The translations under genes and the position numbers were made by a program. This document shows positions 16,678 through 25,261 of a stretch of 64,000 nucleotides of DNA, piece after piece; positions within the stretch are counted from its first letter, which is position 1, and the number at the start of each line of letters is the position of its first letter. Origin of the DNA: Bradyrhizobium ivorense. GTDB lineage: Bacteria; Pseudomonadota; Alphaproteobacteria; Rhizobiales; Xanthobacteraceae. The stretch covers positions 248,001 through 312,000 of the forward strand of contig NZ_CAADFC020000033.1 of the NCBI RefSeq assembly GCF_900696085.1, in the 5' to 3' direction. The notes beneath the pieces are model-generated. The model had not been told where the DNA came from and searched no databases. It saw nothing but the letters and a program-made list of their open reading frames with translations.

Positions 16678-17523
16678 ATGCTCCCCGGACTTCGTTTTCT
16701 GTTCGCCGCGATCGTACTGGCGACCTCGCTGCTGATATTCGGGCTGGGAGCCGCCGCGTTACTGCGTGCCGCGCATGAGGAATTCGCCAGCATCCCGGCC
16801 CGCCGGGCTCCGCCCGAACCCCCGTTCGCCCAGCAGGTGGACACGCAGCCGGTGCTCGCCATGGTGCGCGTCGACCCGCCCGCCGAGACGGTGACGGCCG
16901 ACAGCCCGGCGCCGCAGACTTTGCCTTCATCCGAGCCGCCTGCCGCTGCCGAGACGCCGGCCGAGCCCGAGAAGGTCGCCGCCGCGACGACCGCCGATCC
17001 CGCTCCGGCGGCCGAGCCGAAGCAGGAGCCGCAGGCGGTCGAGGCGCCGGCACCTGTTGAGGCAGCCGAAGCCCCCGCGCAGGCACCGGCCGTGGAGGCC
17101 TCGCCGGCCCCGCAGCCCGCGCCGCCCGTCACTGAGGCAGTCCCGTCTCCCGTCGAGGTCAAAGTCGCCGCGGTGGCCGAGCCGGCTCCGACGACGGCCA
17201 TCGTGCCGGCCCCCGCTGCACCGACGCCGGTGACGGTTGCGCCCGAACCGCCGCCGCCCTCACCCGAAGCGATCGCGGCGGCGAAGACAATCGCAACGCT
17301 GGGGGGACCGGAAGTCGTAGTTGAGCCGGCGGCGGCGCCGAAGGTCGTGGAGAAGAAGTCGAAGGTCGAGGAGAAGAAGAAGTCGGAGCGCAGCGAGCCC
17401 AAGCGGACGGCACGCAAGAAGGAACGGCGCCGGGTCACCCGGGCGCGGCCGCCGCGGCAGGCGCTGGTTCAGCAGCAACTCGATCCGTTCGGCCAGCCGG
17501 TGCCGGCCACTACGCGGCGCTAA
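16678..17523 (+). CDS. Membrane-anchored Pro/Ala/Glu-rich hypothetical protein
   Basis: The 281-residue protein begins with one transmembrane anchor (FLFAAIVLATSLLIFGLGAAALL, residues 7-29). About 190 residues of Pro/Ala/Glu/Val low complexity follow, a composition seen in TonB-like periplasm-spanning linkers. A Lys/Arg-rich C-terminal region (KKSKVEEKKKSERSEPKRTARKKERRR) ends DPFGQPVP. No TonB C-terminal domain is visible. It is convergent with the sulfurtransferase gene, which overlaps its stop by four bases. A structural or spacer role at the envelope is likely; function unknown. Confidence 0.7.
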   Translation: MLPGLRFLFAAIVLATSLLIFGLGAAALLRAAHEEFASIPARRAPPEPPFAQQVDTQPVLAMVRVDPPAETVTADSPAPQTLPSSEPPAAAETPAEPEKVAAATTADPAPAAEPKQEPQAVEAPAPVEAAEAPAQAPAVEASPAPQPAPPVTEAVPSPVEVKVAAVAEPAPTTAIVPAPAAPTPVTVAPEPPPPSPEAIAAAKTIATLGGPEVVVEPAAAPKVVEKKSKVEEKKKSERSEPKRTARKKERRRVTRARPPRQALVQQQLDPFGQPVPATTRR

Positions 17524-18377
17524 GCCGGCCCGGTCGCGATCGGCGGGCCGCTCGCCTGGCCCCATTCGGACCACGAGCCGTCATAGAGCGCGGTGTCGGT
17601 GATGCCGAGCCGGTACAGCGCGAGCGTCAGCACGCCGGCCGAAACGCCGGAACCGCAGCTGGTCACGATCGGCGCATCGAACTTGACGCCGGCGCCAGTG
17701 AATGCGGCGCGCAGATCGTCGAGCGGCTTCATCGCGCCGGTCGCGGCATCGAACAGCTGGTTGTAGGGCACGTTGCGGGCGCCCGGGATGTGGCCGGCGC
17801 GGATGCCCGGCCGCGGCTCCGGCGCGCGGCCCTCGAAACGGTCGGCGGCGCGCGCGTCGATCACCTGCTCCTTGCGGCTTTCGACATTGGCGATCATCTG
17901 CTCGATGCTGCGCACGCGCTTCGCATCATAGCTCGCCTTGAAGGTCGCGGGCTTCCGCTTCACCTCGCCGCTCTCGACCGGCCGGCCCTCGGCGCGCCAC
18001 TTCTTTAAGCCCCCGTTGAGGATGCGCACATTGCGGTGGCCATAGGACAGAAACATCCACCAGGCGCGCGGCGCTGCCACCCAGCCGCCGCCGTCGTAGA
18101 TCACGACAGTGTCGGCATTGCTGACGCCGAGCCCGCCGATGTCGCGGCCGAACTGCTCGGCGCTCGGAAACATATGCGGCAGCGGATTGGCATGGTCGGA
18201 CACCGCGTCGACATCGAAGAACACCGCGCCGGGCAGATGTGTGGCGAGATAGTCGTCCTTCGGCAGCGGCAGCACGCCCGGCAGCTTGAAGGTCGCGTCG
18301 AGCACCTTCACGTTGGCATCGTTGAGATGCGCGGCCAGCCATTCGGTGGAAACAAGCGGATCGTCGGCGGTGGTCAT
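17520..18377 (-). CDS. sseA: 3-mercaptopyruvate sulfurtransferase
   Basis: The 285-residue protein contains two rhodanese domains. The first, about residues 8-130, is inactive (VIYDGGGWVAAPRAWWM). The second, about 160-280, has the active loop CGSGVSA, the signature of mercaptopyruvate sulfurtransferases, as opposed to the CRKGVT type of thiosulfate sulfurtransferases. The substrate-binding Arg region DARAADRFEGRAPEPRPGIRAGHIPGARNVPY is intact. It moves sulfur from 3-mercaptopyruvate to a thiol or cyanide in the cytosol. The next gene upstream on the strand is a single-domain rhodanese. Confidence 0.92.
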   Translation of the reverse strand: MTTADDPLVSTEWLAAHLNDANVKVLDATFKLPGVLPLPKDDYLATHLPGAVFFDVDAVSDHANPLPHMFPSAEQFGRDIGGLGVSNADTVVIYDGGGWVAAPRAWWMFLSYGHRNVRILNGGLKKWRAEGRPVESGEVKRKPATFKASYDAKRVRSIEQMIANVESRKEQVIDARAADRFEGRAPEPRPGIRAGHIPGARNVPYNQLFDAATGAMKPLDDLRAAFTGAGVKFDAPIVTSCGSGVSAGVLTLALYRLGITDTALYDGSWSEWGQASGPPIATGPA

Positions 18378-18390
18378 GGTGTTTCTTTCC

Positions 18391-18483
18391 CGTCATTCCG
18401 GGGCGATGCGGAGCATCGAACCCGGAATCTCGCAAGGCAATCTCTGGATTCCGGGTTCGAGCTTCGCGCGCCCCGGAATGACG
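18391..18483. repeat. Intergenic inverted repeat (GTCATTCCGGGGCG family), copy 1
   Basis: Outer arms CGTCATTCCGGGGCG / CGCGCCCCGGAATGACG and inner arms GAACCCGGAATCTC / GGATTCCGGGTTCGA make a long hairpin. Other copies are at 18942-19033, 27545-27647 and 60499-60598. Confidence 0.8.
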
Positions 18484-18505
18484 ATGGCGAGAACGGCAGC
18501 GCCCC

Positions 18506-18919
18506 TCACCCCTTCTTCTTCGGCTCCCAGGCCTCGATCGGGCCACCGGCGTCGCGCCAGGCGGCAAAGCCGCCGCCCATATGCGCGACCGGCTTCAGGC
18601 CCATGTCCTTGGCGGTCTTGGCGGCGAGCGCCGAGCGCAGGCCGCCGGCGCAGTGGAAGATGAACTTCTTGTCCTGCTGGAAGATCGGCTTGGCATAGGG
18701 GCTGTTCGGATCGATCCAGAACTCCAGCATGCCGCGGGTGCAGGGGAACGCGCCGGGGATCCTGCCGTCGCGCTCGATCTCGCGGGGATCTCGGATATCG
18801 ACGATCACGACGTCGTCCTTGCCGATCAGCGTGATCGCATCCTTCGCGCTGATGGTCTCGATCTCGGCATTGGCCTCGTCGATCATCGCCTTGATGCCGC
18901 GGTGGATGGTCTGGGGCAT
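18506..18919 (-). CDS. Single-domain rhodanese-like protein
   Basis: The start is ATG 18919, preceded by GGGAGAG; the frame continues upstream into a repeat. The 137-residue product has an N-terminal helix (GIKAMIDEANAEIETISAKDAI) and one rhodanese domain with VIVDIRDPREIERDGRIPGA. The catalytic loop is HCAGGLRSALAA, with the Cys present. The C-terminal GGFAAWRDAGGPIE is typical. It may carry a persulfide in the cytosol. It lies next to sseA on the same strand, and both genes are flanked by the same inverted-repeat family. Confidence 0.88.
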   Translation of the reverse strand: MPQTIHRGIKAMIDEANAEIETISAKDAITLIGKDDVVIVDIRDPREIERDGRIPGAFPCTRGMLEFWIDPNSPYAKPIFQQDKKFIFHCAGGLRSALAAKTAKDMGLKPVAHMGGGFAAWRDAGGPIEAWEPKKKG

Positions 18920-18941
18920 GGCGCTCTCCCTCGTTTTGTCT

Positions 18942-19033
18942 GTCATTCCGGGGCGCGAAGCGAACCCGGAATCTCGATCGAGTTTCATCAACTCGAGGTT
19001 CCGGGTTCGCACTCCGTGCGCCCCGGAACGACG
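18942..19033. repeat. Intergenic inverted repeat (GTCATTCCGGGGCG family), copy 2
   Basis: This has the same architecture as 18391-18483, with arms GTCATTCCGGGGCGCG and CGCCCCGGAACGAC around inner ACCCGGAATCTCGA. It lies between the rhodanese start and the VWA gene end. Confidence 0.75.
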
Positions 19034-19040
19034 GAAACGG

Positions 19041-20216
19041 CTACCGCACCAGTTCCTTCATCGCATTCTCCAGACCCTCGATCGTGATTGGATACATGCG
19101 CTCGGAGAAGATGCGGCGGATGATGGTGGTGGATTCCGAATAGTCCCAGTGCTTCTGCGCCACCGGATTGAGCCACACCGCATGCGGATAGGTGCGGATG
19201 ATGCGGTCGAGCCAGACCGAGCCGGCCTCCTCGTTGACATGCTCGACCGAGCCGCCGGGCACCATGATCTCGTAAGGCGACATCGAGGCGTCGCCGACGA
19301 ACACCACCTTGTAGTCGTGCGGATATTTGTGCAGCACGTCCCAGGTCGGCGTGCGATCGGTGAAGCGCCGCTTGTTCTGCTTCCAGACGCCCTCATAGAG
19401 GCAGTTGTGGAAGTAGAAATATTCCATGTGCTTGAATTCGGTCTTGGCGGCCGAAAACAATTCCTCGACCTGCTCGATATGCGAATCCATCGAGCCGCCG
19501 ATATCGAAGAACACCAGCACCTTGACCGCGTTGCGCCGCTCGGGGCGCATGTGCACGTCGAGATAGCCGTGGTTGGCGGTCTCCTTGATCGTGGTGTCGA
19601 GATCGAGCTCGTCGGGCGCGCCGGTGCGGGCGAACTTGCGCAGGCGGCGCAGCGCGACCTTGATGTTGCGGATGCCGAGCTCGACATTGCCGTCGAGATC
19701 CTTGAACTCGCGCTTGTCCCACACCTTCACGGCGCGGTTGTTGCGGTTCTTCTCCTGGCCGATGCGGACGCCTTCGGGATTGTAGCCGTGGGCGCCGAAC
19801 GGCGAGGTTCCGGCGGTGCCGATCCACTTGCTGCCGCCCTGGTGGCGGCCCTTCTGTTCCTCGAGGCGCTTCTTCAGGGTCTCCATGAGCTTGTCCCAGC
19901 CCATGGCCTCGATCTGCTTCTTCTCTTCCTCGGTGAGATATTTCTCCGCGAGCTTCTTCAGCCACTCCTCGGGGATCTCGGCCTTGTCCATGGCATCGAG
20001 CAGGCTCTCGAGCCCCTTGAACACGGAGCCGAACACGCGGTCGAACTTGTCGAGATTGCGCTCGTCCTTCACCAGCGCGGTGCGCGACAGATAGTAGAAA
20101 TTCTCGACCGACTGATCGGCGAGATCGGCGTCAAGCGCTTCCATCAACGTCAGATATTCCCGGAGCGTGACCGGGACCTGGGCGTCGCGCAGCGATGTGA
20201 AGAACTGCAGGAACAT
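19041..20216 (-). CDS. CoxE-like VWA domain protein (MoxR partner)
   Basis: The 391-residue protein has a helical N-terminal half, with a charged region EEKKQIEAMGWDKLMETLKKRLEEQ near 95-121. A von Willebrand A domain follows from about residue 230. The MIDAS motif is modified: VLVFFDIGGSMDSH gives D238-x-G-G-S242 where DxSxS is usual. Members of this family work with MoxR AAA+ ATPases in metal insertion or complex maturation. A MoxR gene lies at 22471 on the opposite strand, 2.3 kb away, with a diguanylate cyclase gene between. Cytosolic. Confidence 0.88.
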   Translation of the reverse strand: MFLQFFTSLRDAQVPVTLREYLTLMEALDADLADQSVENFYYLSRTALVKDERNLDKFDRVFGSVFKGLESLLDAMDKAEIPEEWLKKLAEKYLTEEEKKQIEAMGWDKLMETLKKRLEEQKGRHQGGSKWIGTAGTSPFGAHGYNPEGVRIGQEKNRNNRAVKVWDKREFKDLDGNVELGIRNIKVALRRLRKFARTGAPDELDLDTTIKETANHGYLDVHMRPERRNAVKVLVFFDIGGSMDSHIEQVEELFSAAKTEFKHMEYFYFHNCLYEGVWKQNKRRFTDRTPTWDVLHKYPHDYKVVFVGDASMSPYEIMVPGGSVEHVNEEAGSVWLDRIIRTYPHAVWLNPVAQKHWDYSESTTIIRRIFSERMYPITIEGLENAMKELVR

Positions 20217-20373
20217 GGCTACTTAAATCGCCCGCCCCGCCGGTGCCGTCAAGGGCCCCTCCCCGGCGGGACCCGCGGATCAGCCATTCACCTTCACTTA
20301 ACCACCCTGGCCAGCTTCGGTCTTGCCGGCCGAAACGTCACATTAAGATGGCGCGTTGATCACTGGAGGCGGC

Positions 20374-22288
20374 ATGACGCCAGTGGACACCGACTTGCCC
20401 TACAGCTCCGCCAAGCAACCGAAATTGTTTTCGCCGCGGGCCATCGTGACCACGGTCGTCGTCGCGATGAGCGCGTGCGTGCTCGGACTGCTGGTCTGGA
20501 AGGCAATCGAGGGGCGCACCGCGGCGCTGGCCCAGGGCGAGCGGGACATTCACAATCTCACCCATTCGCTCGCCGAACACGCCTCGCATTCGATCCAGGC
20601 CATCGACGTGGCCATGGGCGCCATGGTCGACCTGCTGAAATACCAGAAGCCGCGCGTCGACCGCTTCAATGCCGCGCTGCGCAAGACCGCGGACGCCCTG
20701 CCGCAGATTGGCGAGATCGGGGTGATCGGCCCGGATGGCGCCAGGATCTACTCGTCCGCCGCGGAACTGCCGGCGCACAACAACGCCGATCGCAGCTATT
20801 TCATCGCGCACCGCGATTCCACCGATTCCGCGCTGCATATCAGCGAGCCGCTGGAGTCGCGCCTGACCGGCCGGCCGACCATCGTGCTCTCGCGCCGCAT
20901 CACCAAGGAGGACGGCAGCTTTGGCGGCATCCTGTTCGCCACCATCGAGAGCCGGTATTTCGACAATTTCTACCAGGCGTTCCGGTTCGGCCCGCATGCC
21001 GGGATCACCCTGCTGCGGCTCGACGGCATCGTGCTGGCGCATTGGCCGTCGGGCAAGTGGAACAAGGAGGTGTCGGCGGCTTTCAAGACCAGGATCGAGC
21101 AGGACCGAACCGGCTATACCAAGACCACCTCGCCGTTCGACGGGCGGATCAAATATCTCGGTTTCGAGCGGGCCTCGCAATATCCGATCGTGGTGACCGT
21201 TGCGCTGCCGGAGGCCGAGGTTCTTGCCGCGTGGCACGAGGATTTGCGCAATGACCTGCTCGTTGCTTTGGTGCTGATGGGAATCGTCGTCCTGTTTGCG
21301 GTCCTGCTGGCGCGCGAATTCGGCAAGCGAACCCGGGTTGGACTGATGCTGCGTGAACGCGAGGCGCGCTATCGGCTGCTCGCCGACAACATCGCCGACG
21401 TCGTGATTCTGCTCGATCGCAACGGCCGGTTTCTGTTCGTGTCGCAGTCGGTCGAGACCATTCTCGGCCGCAAGGCGGACGATTTGATCGGCAAGTCCTG
21501 CTTCGAGTTCGTGCATCCGGACAACCTCGCCGACGTCGCCAAGGCGACGTCGGAGCTGACCGACTGGACGATCACCAAGACGGTGGAATTCAGAACCTAT
21601 CGCGCCGACGGATCGGAGGTCTGGGTCGAGATCAACTTCAAGCTTGCCGGCGCCGCGGACGATCACCGCGGCATCGAGGTGGTCGGCGTCCTGCGCGATG
21701 TGACCGAACGCCGCAAGATGGAGGACGAGCTCAACGCATTGAACGTGCGGCTGGCCGCGCTCGCCACCACCGACGGCCTGACCGGGCTCGCCAATCGCAG
21801 AAGTTTCGACGTGGCGCTGCCGCGCGAGTTTCGCGACCGCGAGCACATCTCGCTCATCATGCTCGATATCGACCACTTCAAGGGCTTCAACGACAGCCTC
21901 GGCCATCAGGCCGGCGACGAATGTCTGCGTCGCGAACGTGATCGCCGACGCCACCGACAAGACGACGGCGCTGGCGGCGCGCTACGGCGGCGAGGAATTT
22001 GCCATCATCCTGCCCAGCGTCGGCGAGCAGGACGCGCTCAAGGTGGCGGAAGCCATCCGTCTCATGGTGCGCTCGCTGGCGATCGCCAATCCCGCCGCGC
22101 GCCGCGGCGTGGTGTCGATCAGCGTGGGAATTGCCAGCCGCTCGGCCGTCACCACTGACGAGAGCGAATTGCTGCGCCGGGCCGACCACGCGCTCTACGA
22201 AGCGAAGCATTCCGGGCGCGACCGCACCGTGCTGGCGTCGTCGCTGTCGGGTGACAGTCATTCCGCAGGGCGGAAACAGTACGCGTGA
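20374..22288 (+). pseudogene. Frameshifted sensor diguanylate cyclase (PDC sensor-PAS-GGDEF)
   Basis: The start is ATG 20374, preceded by GGAGG. The first frame encodes a transmembrane helix (24-42), a periplasmic PDC/Cache-like domain (about 45-290), a second helix (296-318), a PAS domain (about 330-455) and the start of GGDEF (TTDGLTGLANRR, DIDHFKGFNDSLGHQAGDECLR). Near 21928 the frame breaks. The rest (VANVIADATDK.., RYGGEEFAIILP at about 21983-22009, and the C-terminus to 22288) continues in the +1 frame. A net loss of two or five bases would explain it. If real, c-di-GMP synthesis is lost. An assembly error is the alternative. Confidence 0.85.
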
Positions 22289-22470
22289 CATACTATGCGC
22301 ACGGCGCTGTCCGGGCCCCGCTGCGCTGCGGAATCCGGCCTAGACCGCCCTGCTTTTTCATCTAGTATGACAGCTGACAAGACATTGGACAGGATCTGCG
22401 ACCGCCGCGAGAGCGGTCGTTTCATGTCGGGCCCCGCGCGGCCGACGAACGAACCAAGGCAAACAGATAG

Positions 22471-23313
22471 ATGAAATTCACGGGTACAAAGGATTACGTC
22501 GCCACCGATGATCTCAAGGTTGCCGTCAACGCCGCCATCGTGCTCGAGCGCCCGCTGCTGGTGAAGGGCGAGCCCGGCACCGGCAAGACCGTACTGGCCG
22601 AGGAAGTCGCCAAGGCGATCGACGCGCCGCTGCTCACCTGGCACATCAAGTCGACCACCAAGGCGCAGCAGGGCCTCTACGAATACGATGCGGTGTCGCG
22701 GCTGCGCGACAGCCAGCTCGGCGATGCGCGCGTCTCCGACATCAAGAACTACATCAAGCGCGGCAAGCTGTGGGACGCCTTCACTGCCGAGAAACGCCCG
22801 GTGCTGCTGATCGACGAGATCGACAAGGCCGACATCGAATTCCCCAACGACCTGCTGCTCGAGCTCGACCGCATGGAGTTCTACGTCTACGAGACCGGCG
22901 AGAACATCAAGGCGAAGCTGCGCCCGATCGTGATGATCACCTCGAACAACGAGAAGGAACTGCCCGACGCCTTCCTGCGCCGCTGCTTCTTCCACTACAT
23001 CAAGTTCCCCGACGCCGACACCATGGGCCGGATCGTCGACGTGCACTTCCCCAACATCAAGAAGCGGCTGGTCGAAGAGGCGCTGCGCATCTTCTTCGAG
23101 GTGCGCGAGGTGCCCGGCCTGAAGAAGAAGCCGTCGACCTCGGAGCTGCTCGACTGGCTCAAGCTGCTGCTCAACGAGGACATCACGCCGGAGATGCTGC
23201 GCGAGCGCGATCCGCGCAAGCTGATCCCGCCGCTGCACGGCGCGCTGCTCAAGAACGAGCAGGACGTGCACCTGTTCGAGCGACTGGCGTTCCTGAGCCG
23301 CCGCGAAGTCTAG
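22471..23313 (+). CDS. MoxR-type AAA+ ATPase
   Basis: The 280-residue protein has Walker A GEPGTGKT (33-40), Walker B VLLIDEIDKAD (111-121), sensor 1 IVMITSNNEKELPDAFLRRC (153-172) and a C-terminal lid. This is the MoxR/CoxD-like subgroup that remodels protein complexes together with CoxE-type VWA proteins. The probable partner is the VWA gene at 19041-20216 on the other strand. An AGATAG precedes the ATG, but the ribosome-binding site is poor. Cytosolic hexamer expected from family knowledge. Its client here is not known. Confidence 0.92.
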   Translation: MKFTGTKDYVATDDLKVAVNAAIVLERPLLVKGEPGTGKTVLAEEVAKAIDAPLLTWHIKSTTKAQQGLYEYDAVSRLRDSQLGDARVSDIKNYIKRGKLWDAFTAEKRPVLLIDEIDKADIEFPNDLLLELDRMEFYVYETGENIKAKLRPIVMITSNNEKELPDAFLRRCFFHYIKFPDADTMGRIVDVHFPNIKKRLVEEALRIFFEVREVPGLKKKPSTSELLDWLKLLLNEDITPEMLRERDPRKLIPPLHGALLKNEQDVHLFERLAFLSRREV

Positions 23314-23390
23314 CTTCGATATCGGCGAGCGCCGGAGCGAAAGCTCCGGCGTTTGCTTCTCAGCCTCAACCAACAAGAAGACCAGGGAAG

Positions 23391-24893
23391 ATGAACGTCC
23401 AGACCCAGATCCGGGCCGCCGAGCCCGTTACATCAGAGCATTTTGACGTCCTGATCGCAGGCGCCGGCATCTCCGGCGTCGGCGCCGCCTATCACCTCAC
23501 CACGCAATGCCCGGGCACGACGTTCGTCGCGCTGGAGACGCAAAAGACCTTCGGCGGCACCTGGTCGACGCATCGCTATCCCGGCATCCGCTCCGACAGC
23601 GACCTGCACACCTTCGGCTATCGCTTCAAGCCGTGGACCAGCGCGCCGATCGCGAGCGCGGCCGAGATTTTGAAATACATGGGCGAGGTGATCGAAGAGA
23701 ACGATCTCGCCCGCCATATCCGCTACCGCCACACCATCACCGCGGCGGAATGGTCCAACGAGACCAATCTGTGGACCATCGATGCCACGCGCATCGACAC
23801 CGGTGAACACCTGCGCTTCACCGCCAACTTCTTCTGGATGTGCCAGGGCTATTACCGCCACGACGCCGGCTACACGCCGGAATGGACCGACATGGCGAAG
23901 TTCAAGGGCACCATCGTGCATCCGCAGACCTGGCCCGACGACCTCGACTACAAGGGCAAGCGGGTGATCGTGATCGGCTCCGGCGCTACCGCCGCGACGC
24001 TGATCCCGGCGATGGCCAACGATGCCGGCCACGTCACCATGCTGCAGCGCTCGCCGACCTATTTTCGCACCGGCCGCAACGCGATCGAGATCGCCGAGGA
24101 GCTGCGCCGGCTGCAGGTCGACGAGGCCTGGATCCACGAGATCGTCCGCAGAAAAATCCTGTTCGAGCAGGATGCCTTCACCAAGCGGACCTTTGCCGAG
24201 CCCGAGGGCGCCAAGAAAGACTTGCTGGCGGCGGTCGAGGCCGTGCTCGGCAAGGATTTTGACATCGCCACCCATTTCACGCCGAGCTACCGGCCGTGGC
24301 GGCAGCGCATTGCCTTCGTCCCGGATGCCGACCTGTTCCACGCCATCAAGGGCGGCAAGGCTTCGGTCGTCACCGACGAGATCGAGCGCTTCACCGAGAC
24401 CGGCATCCTGCTCAAGTCCGGCAAAAAGCTCGAGGCCGACATCATCATCACCGCGACCGGATTCCATCTCTCCGCCAATGGCGGCATCGAGTTCGCAATC
24501 GACGGCAAGCCGCTCGATTTCAAGGACACCGTGACCTATCGCGGCATGATGTTCACCGGCGTGCCGAACCTCGTCTGGGTGTTCGGCTATTTCCGCGCCA
24601 GCTGGACCTTGCGCGTCGACCTCGTCGCCGACTTCGTCTGCCGCATGCTCAAGCACATGAAGGCGACCGGCGCCAGCAAGGTGACGCCGGCGCTGCGGCC
24701 CGAAGACCATAACATGCCGCTGCTGCCGTGGATCGACCCGGAGAATTTCAACCCCGGCTACATGATGCGCGGCATGCACCTGTTGCCGAAGCGCGGCGAC
24801 AAGCCGGAGTGGCAGCACAACCAGGACTACTGGGCCGAGAAGGACGAATTCCCGGCGATCGACCTCAAGGACAAGGCATTCGTCTACGGGTAG
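23391..24893 (+). CDS. Flavin-containing monooxygenase
   Basis: Start ATG 23391 is preceded by AGGGAAG. The 500-residue protein has an FAD motif GAGISGVGAAYHL (about 26-38), and the FMO/Baeyer-Villiger-like segments FGGTWSTHRYPGIRSDSD and FKGTIVHPQTWPDD. The NADPH motif VIGSGATAAT follows at about 195-205, then ITATGFHLSANG. The fingerprint FxGxxxHxxxW is met by FKGTIVHPQTW, so it is a class B flavoprotein monooxygenase. It would oxygenate a ketone, amine or sulfide using NADPH and O2 in the cytosol. It is 77 bp downstream of the MoxR gene; no functional link is evident. Confidence 0.9.
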   Translation: MNVQTQIRAAEPVTSEHFDVLIAGAGISGVGAAYHLTTQCPGTTFVALETQKTFGGTWSTHRYPGIRSDSDLHTFGYRFKPWTSAPIASAAEILKYMGEVIEENDLARHIRYRHTITAAEWSNETNLWTIDATRIDTGEHLRFTANFFWMCQGYYRHDAGYTPEWTDMAKFKGTIVHPQTWPDDLDYKGKRVIVIGSGATAATLIPAMANDAGHVTMLQRSPTYFRTGRNAIEIAEELRRLQVDEAWIHEIVRRKILFEQDAFTKRTFAEPEGAKKDLLAAVEAVLGKDFDIATHFTPSYRPWRQRIAFVPDADLFHAIKGGKASVVTDEIERFTETGILLKSGKKLEADIIITATGFHLSANGGIEFAIDGKPLDFKDTVTYRGMMFTGVPNLVWVFGYFRASWTLRVDLVADFVCRMLKHMKATGASKVTPALRPEDHNMPLLPWIDPENFNPGYMMRGMHLLPKRGDKPEWQHNQDYWAEKDEFPAIDLKDKAFVYG

Positions 24894-24967
24894 CGCCCGC
24901 TTCTGATCCGGTCACCCTATGCCAATCCCGTCACCCTGAGAGGGTGTGAAGCTTTGTCCTCACCACC

Positions 24968-25069
24968 TGTCATCGCCCGGCTTGACCGGGCGATCCAGTA
25001 CGCCGCGGCCTCTCGGTACAATCACCACTGCCTCTGGAATACTGGATCACCCGCCTACGCGGGTGATGA
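24968..25069. repeat. Intergenic inverted repeat related to 321-461
   Basis: GTCATCGCCCGG..GATCCAGTA and TACTGGATCACCCG..GGTGATGAC face each other. The arms are imperfect. Together with the next repeat it fills the 368-bp gene-free gap 24894-25261. Confidence 0.75.
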
Positions 25070-25095
25070 CACCGAGCAAGTTGAGCAAACCAACC

Positions 25096-25233
25096 CGTCA
25101 CCCTGAGGTGGCCGCTTCTTCAGCGGCCCTCGAAGGGTCGACGGCCACCGGTGGCGGCCGATTCATCCTTCGAGGCTCGCAAGAGCTCGCGCCTCCAGCG
25201 ACAAAGGCGAAGCCTTTGCGCGGGGATGACGGT
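25096..25233. repeat. Intergenic inverted repeat (GTCATCCTGAGGTG family), copy 1
   Basis: The left half has CGTCACCCTGAGGTG and CCTCGAAGGGTCGACGG. The right half has CCTTCGAGGCTCGC and ends GGGGATGACGG. Relatives are at 28784-28938, 42199-42319 and 51041-51163. Confidence 0.75.
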
Positions 25234-25261
25234 GATAGGGCGTGCGCGCTGATCGAAAACC

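Noticed and set aside
21232..21248. Sigma-54-like TGGCACG..TTTGC
   Set aside because: The spacing between GG and GC is one base too long and the site lies inside a coding region.
18729..21254. An 841-residue plus-strand frame antisense to the rhodanese and VWA genes
   Set aside because: It spans two clear minus-strand genes and part of a third gene in another frame; no family features.
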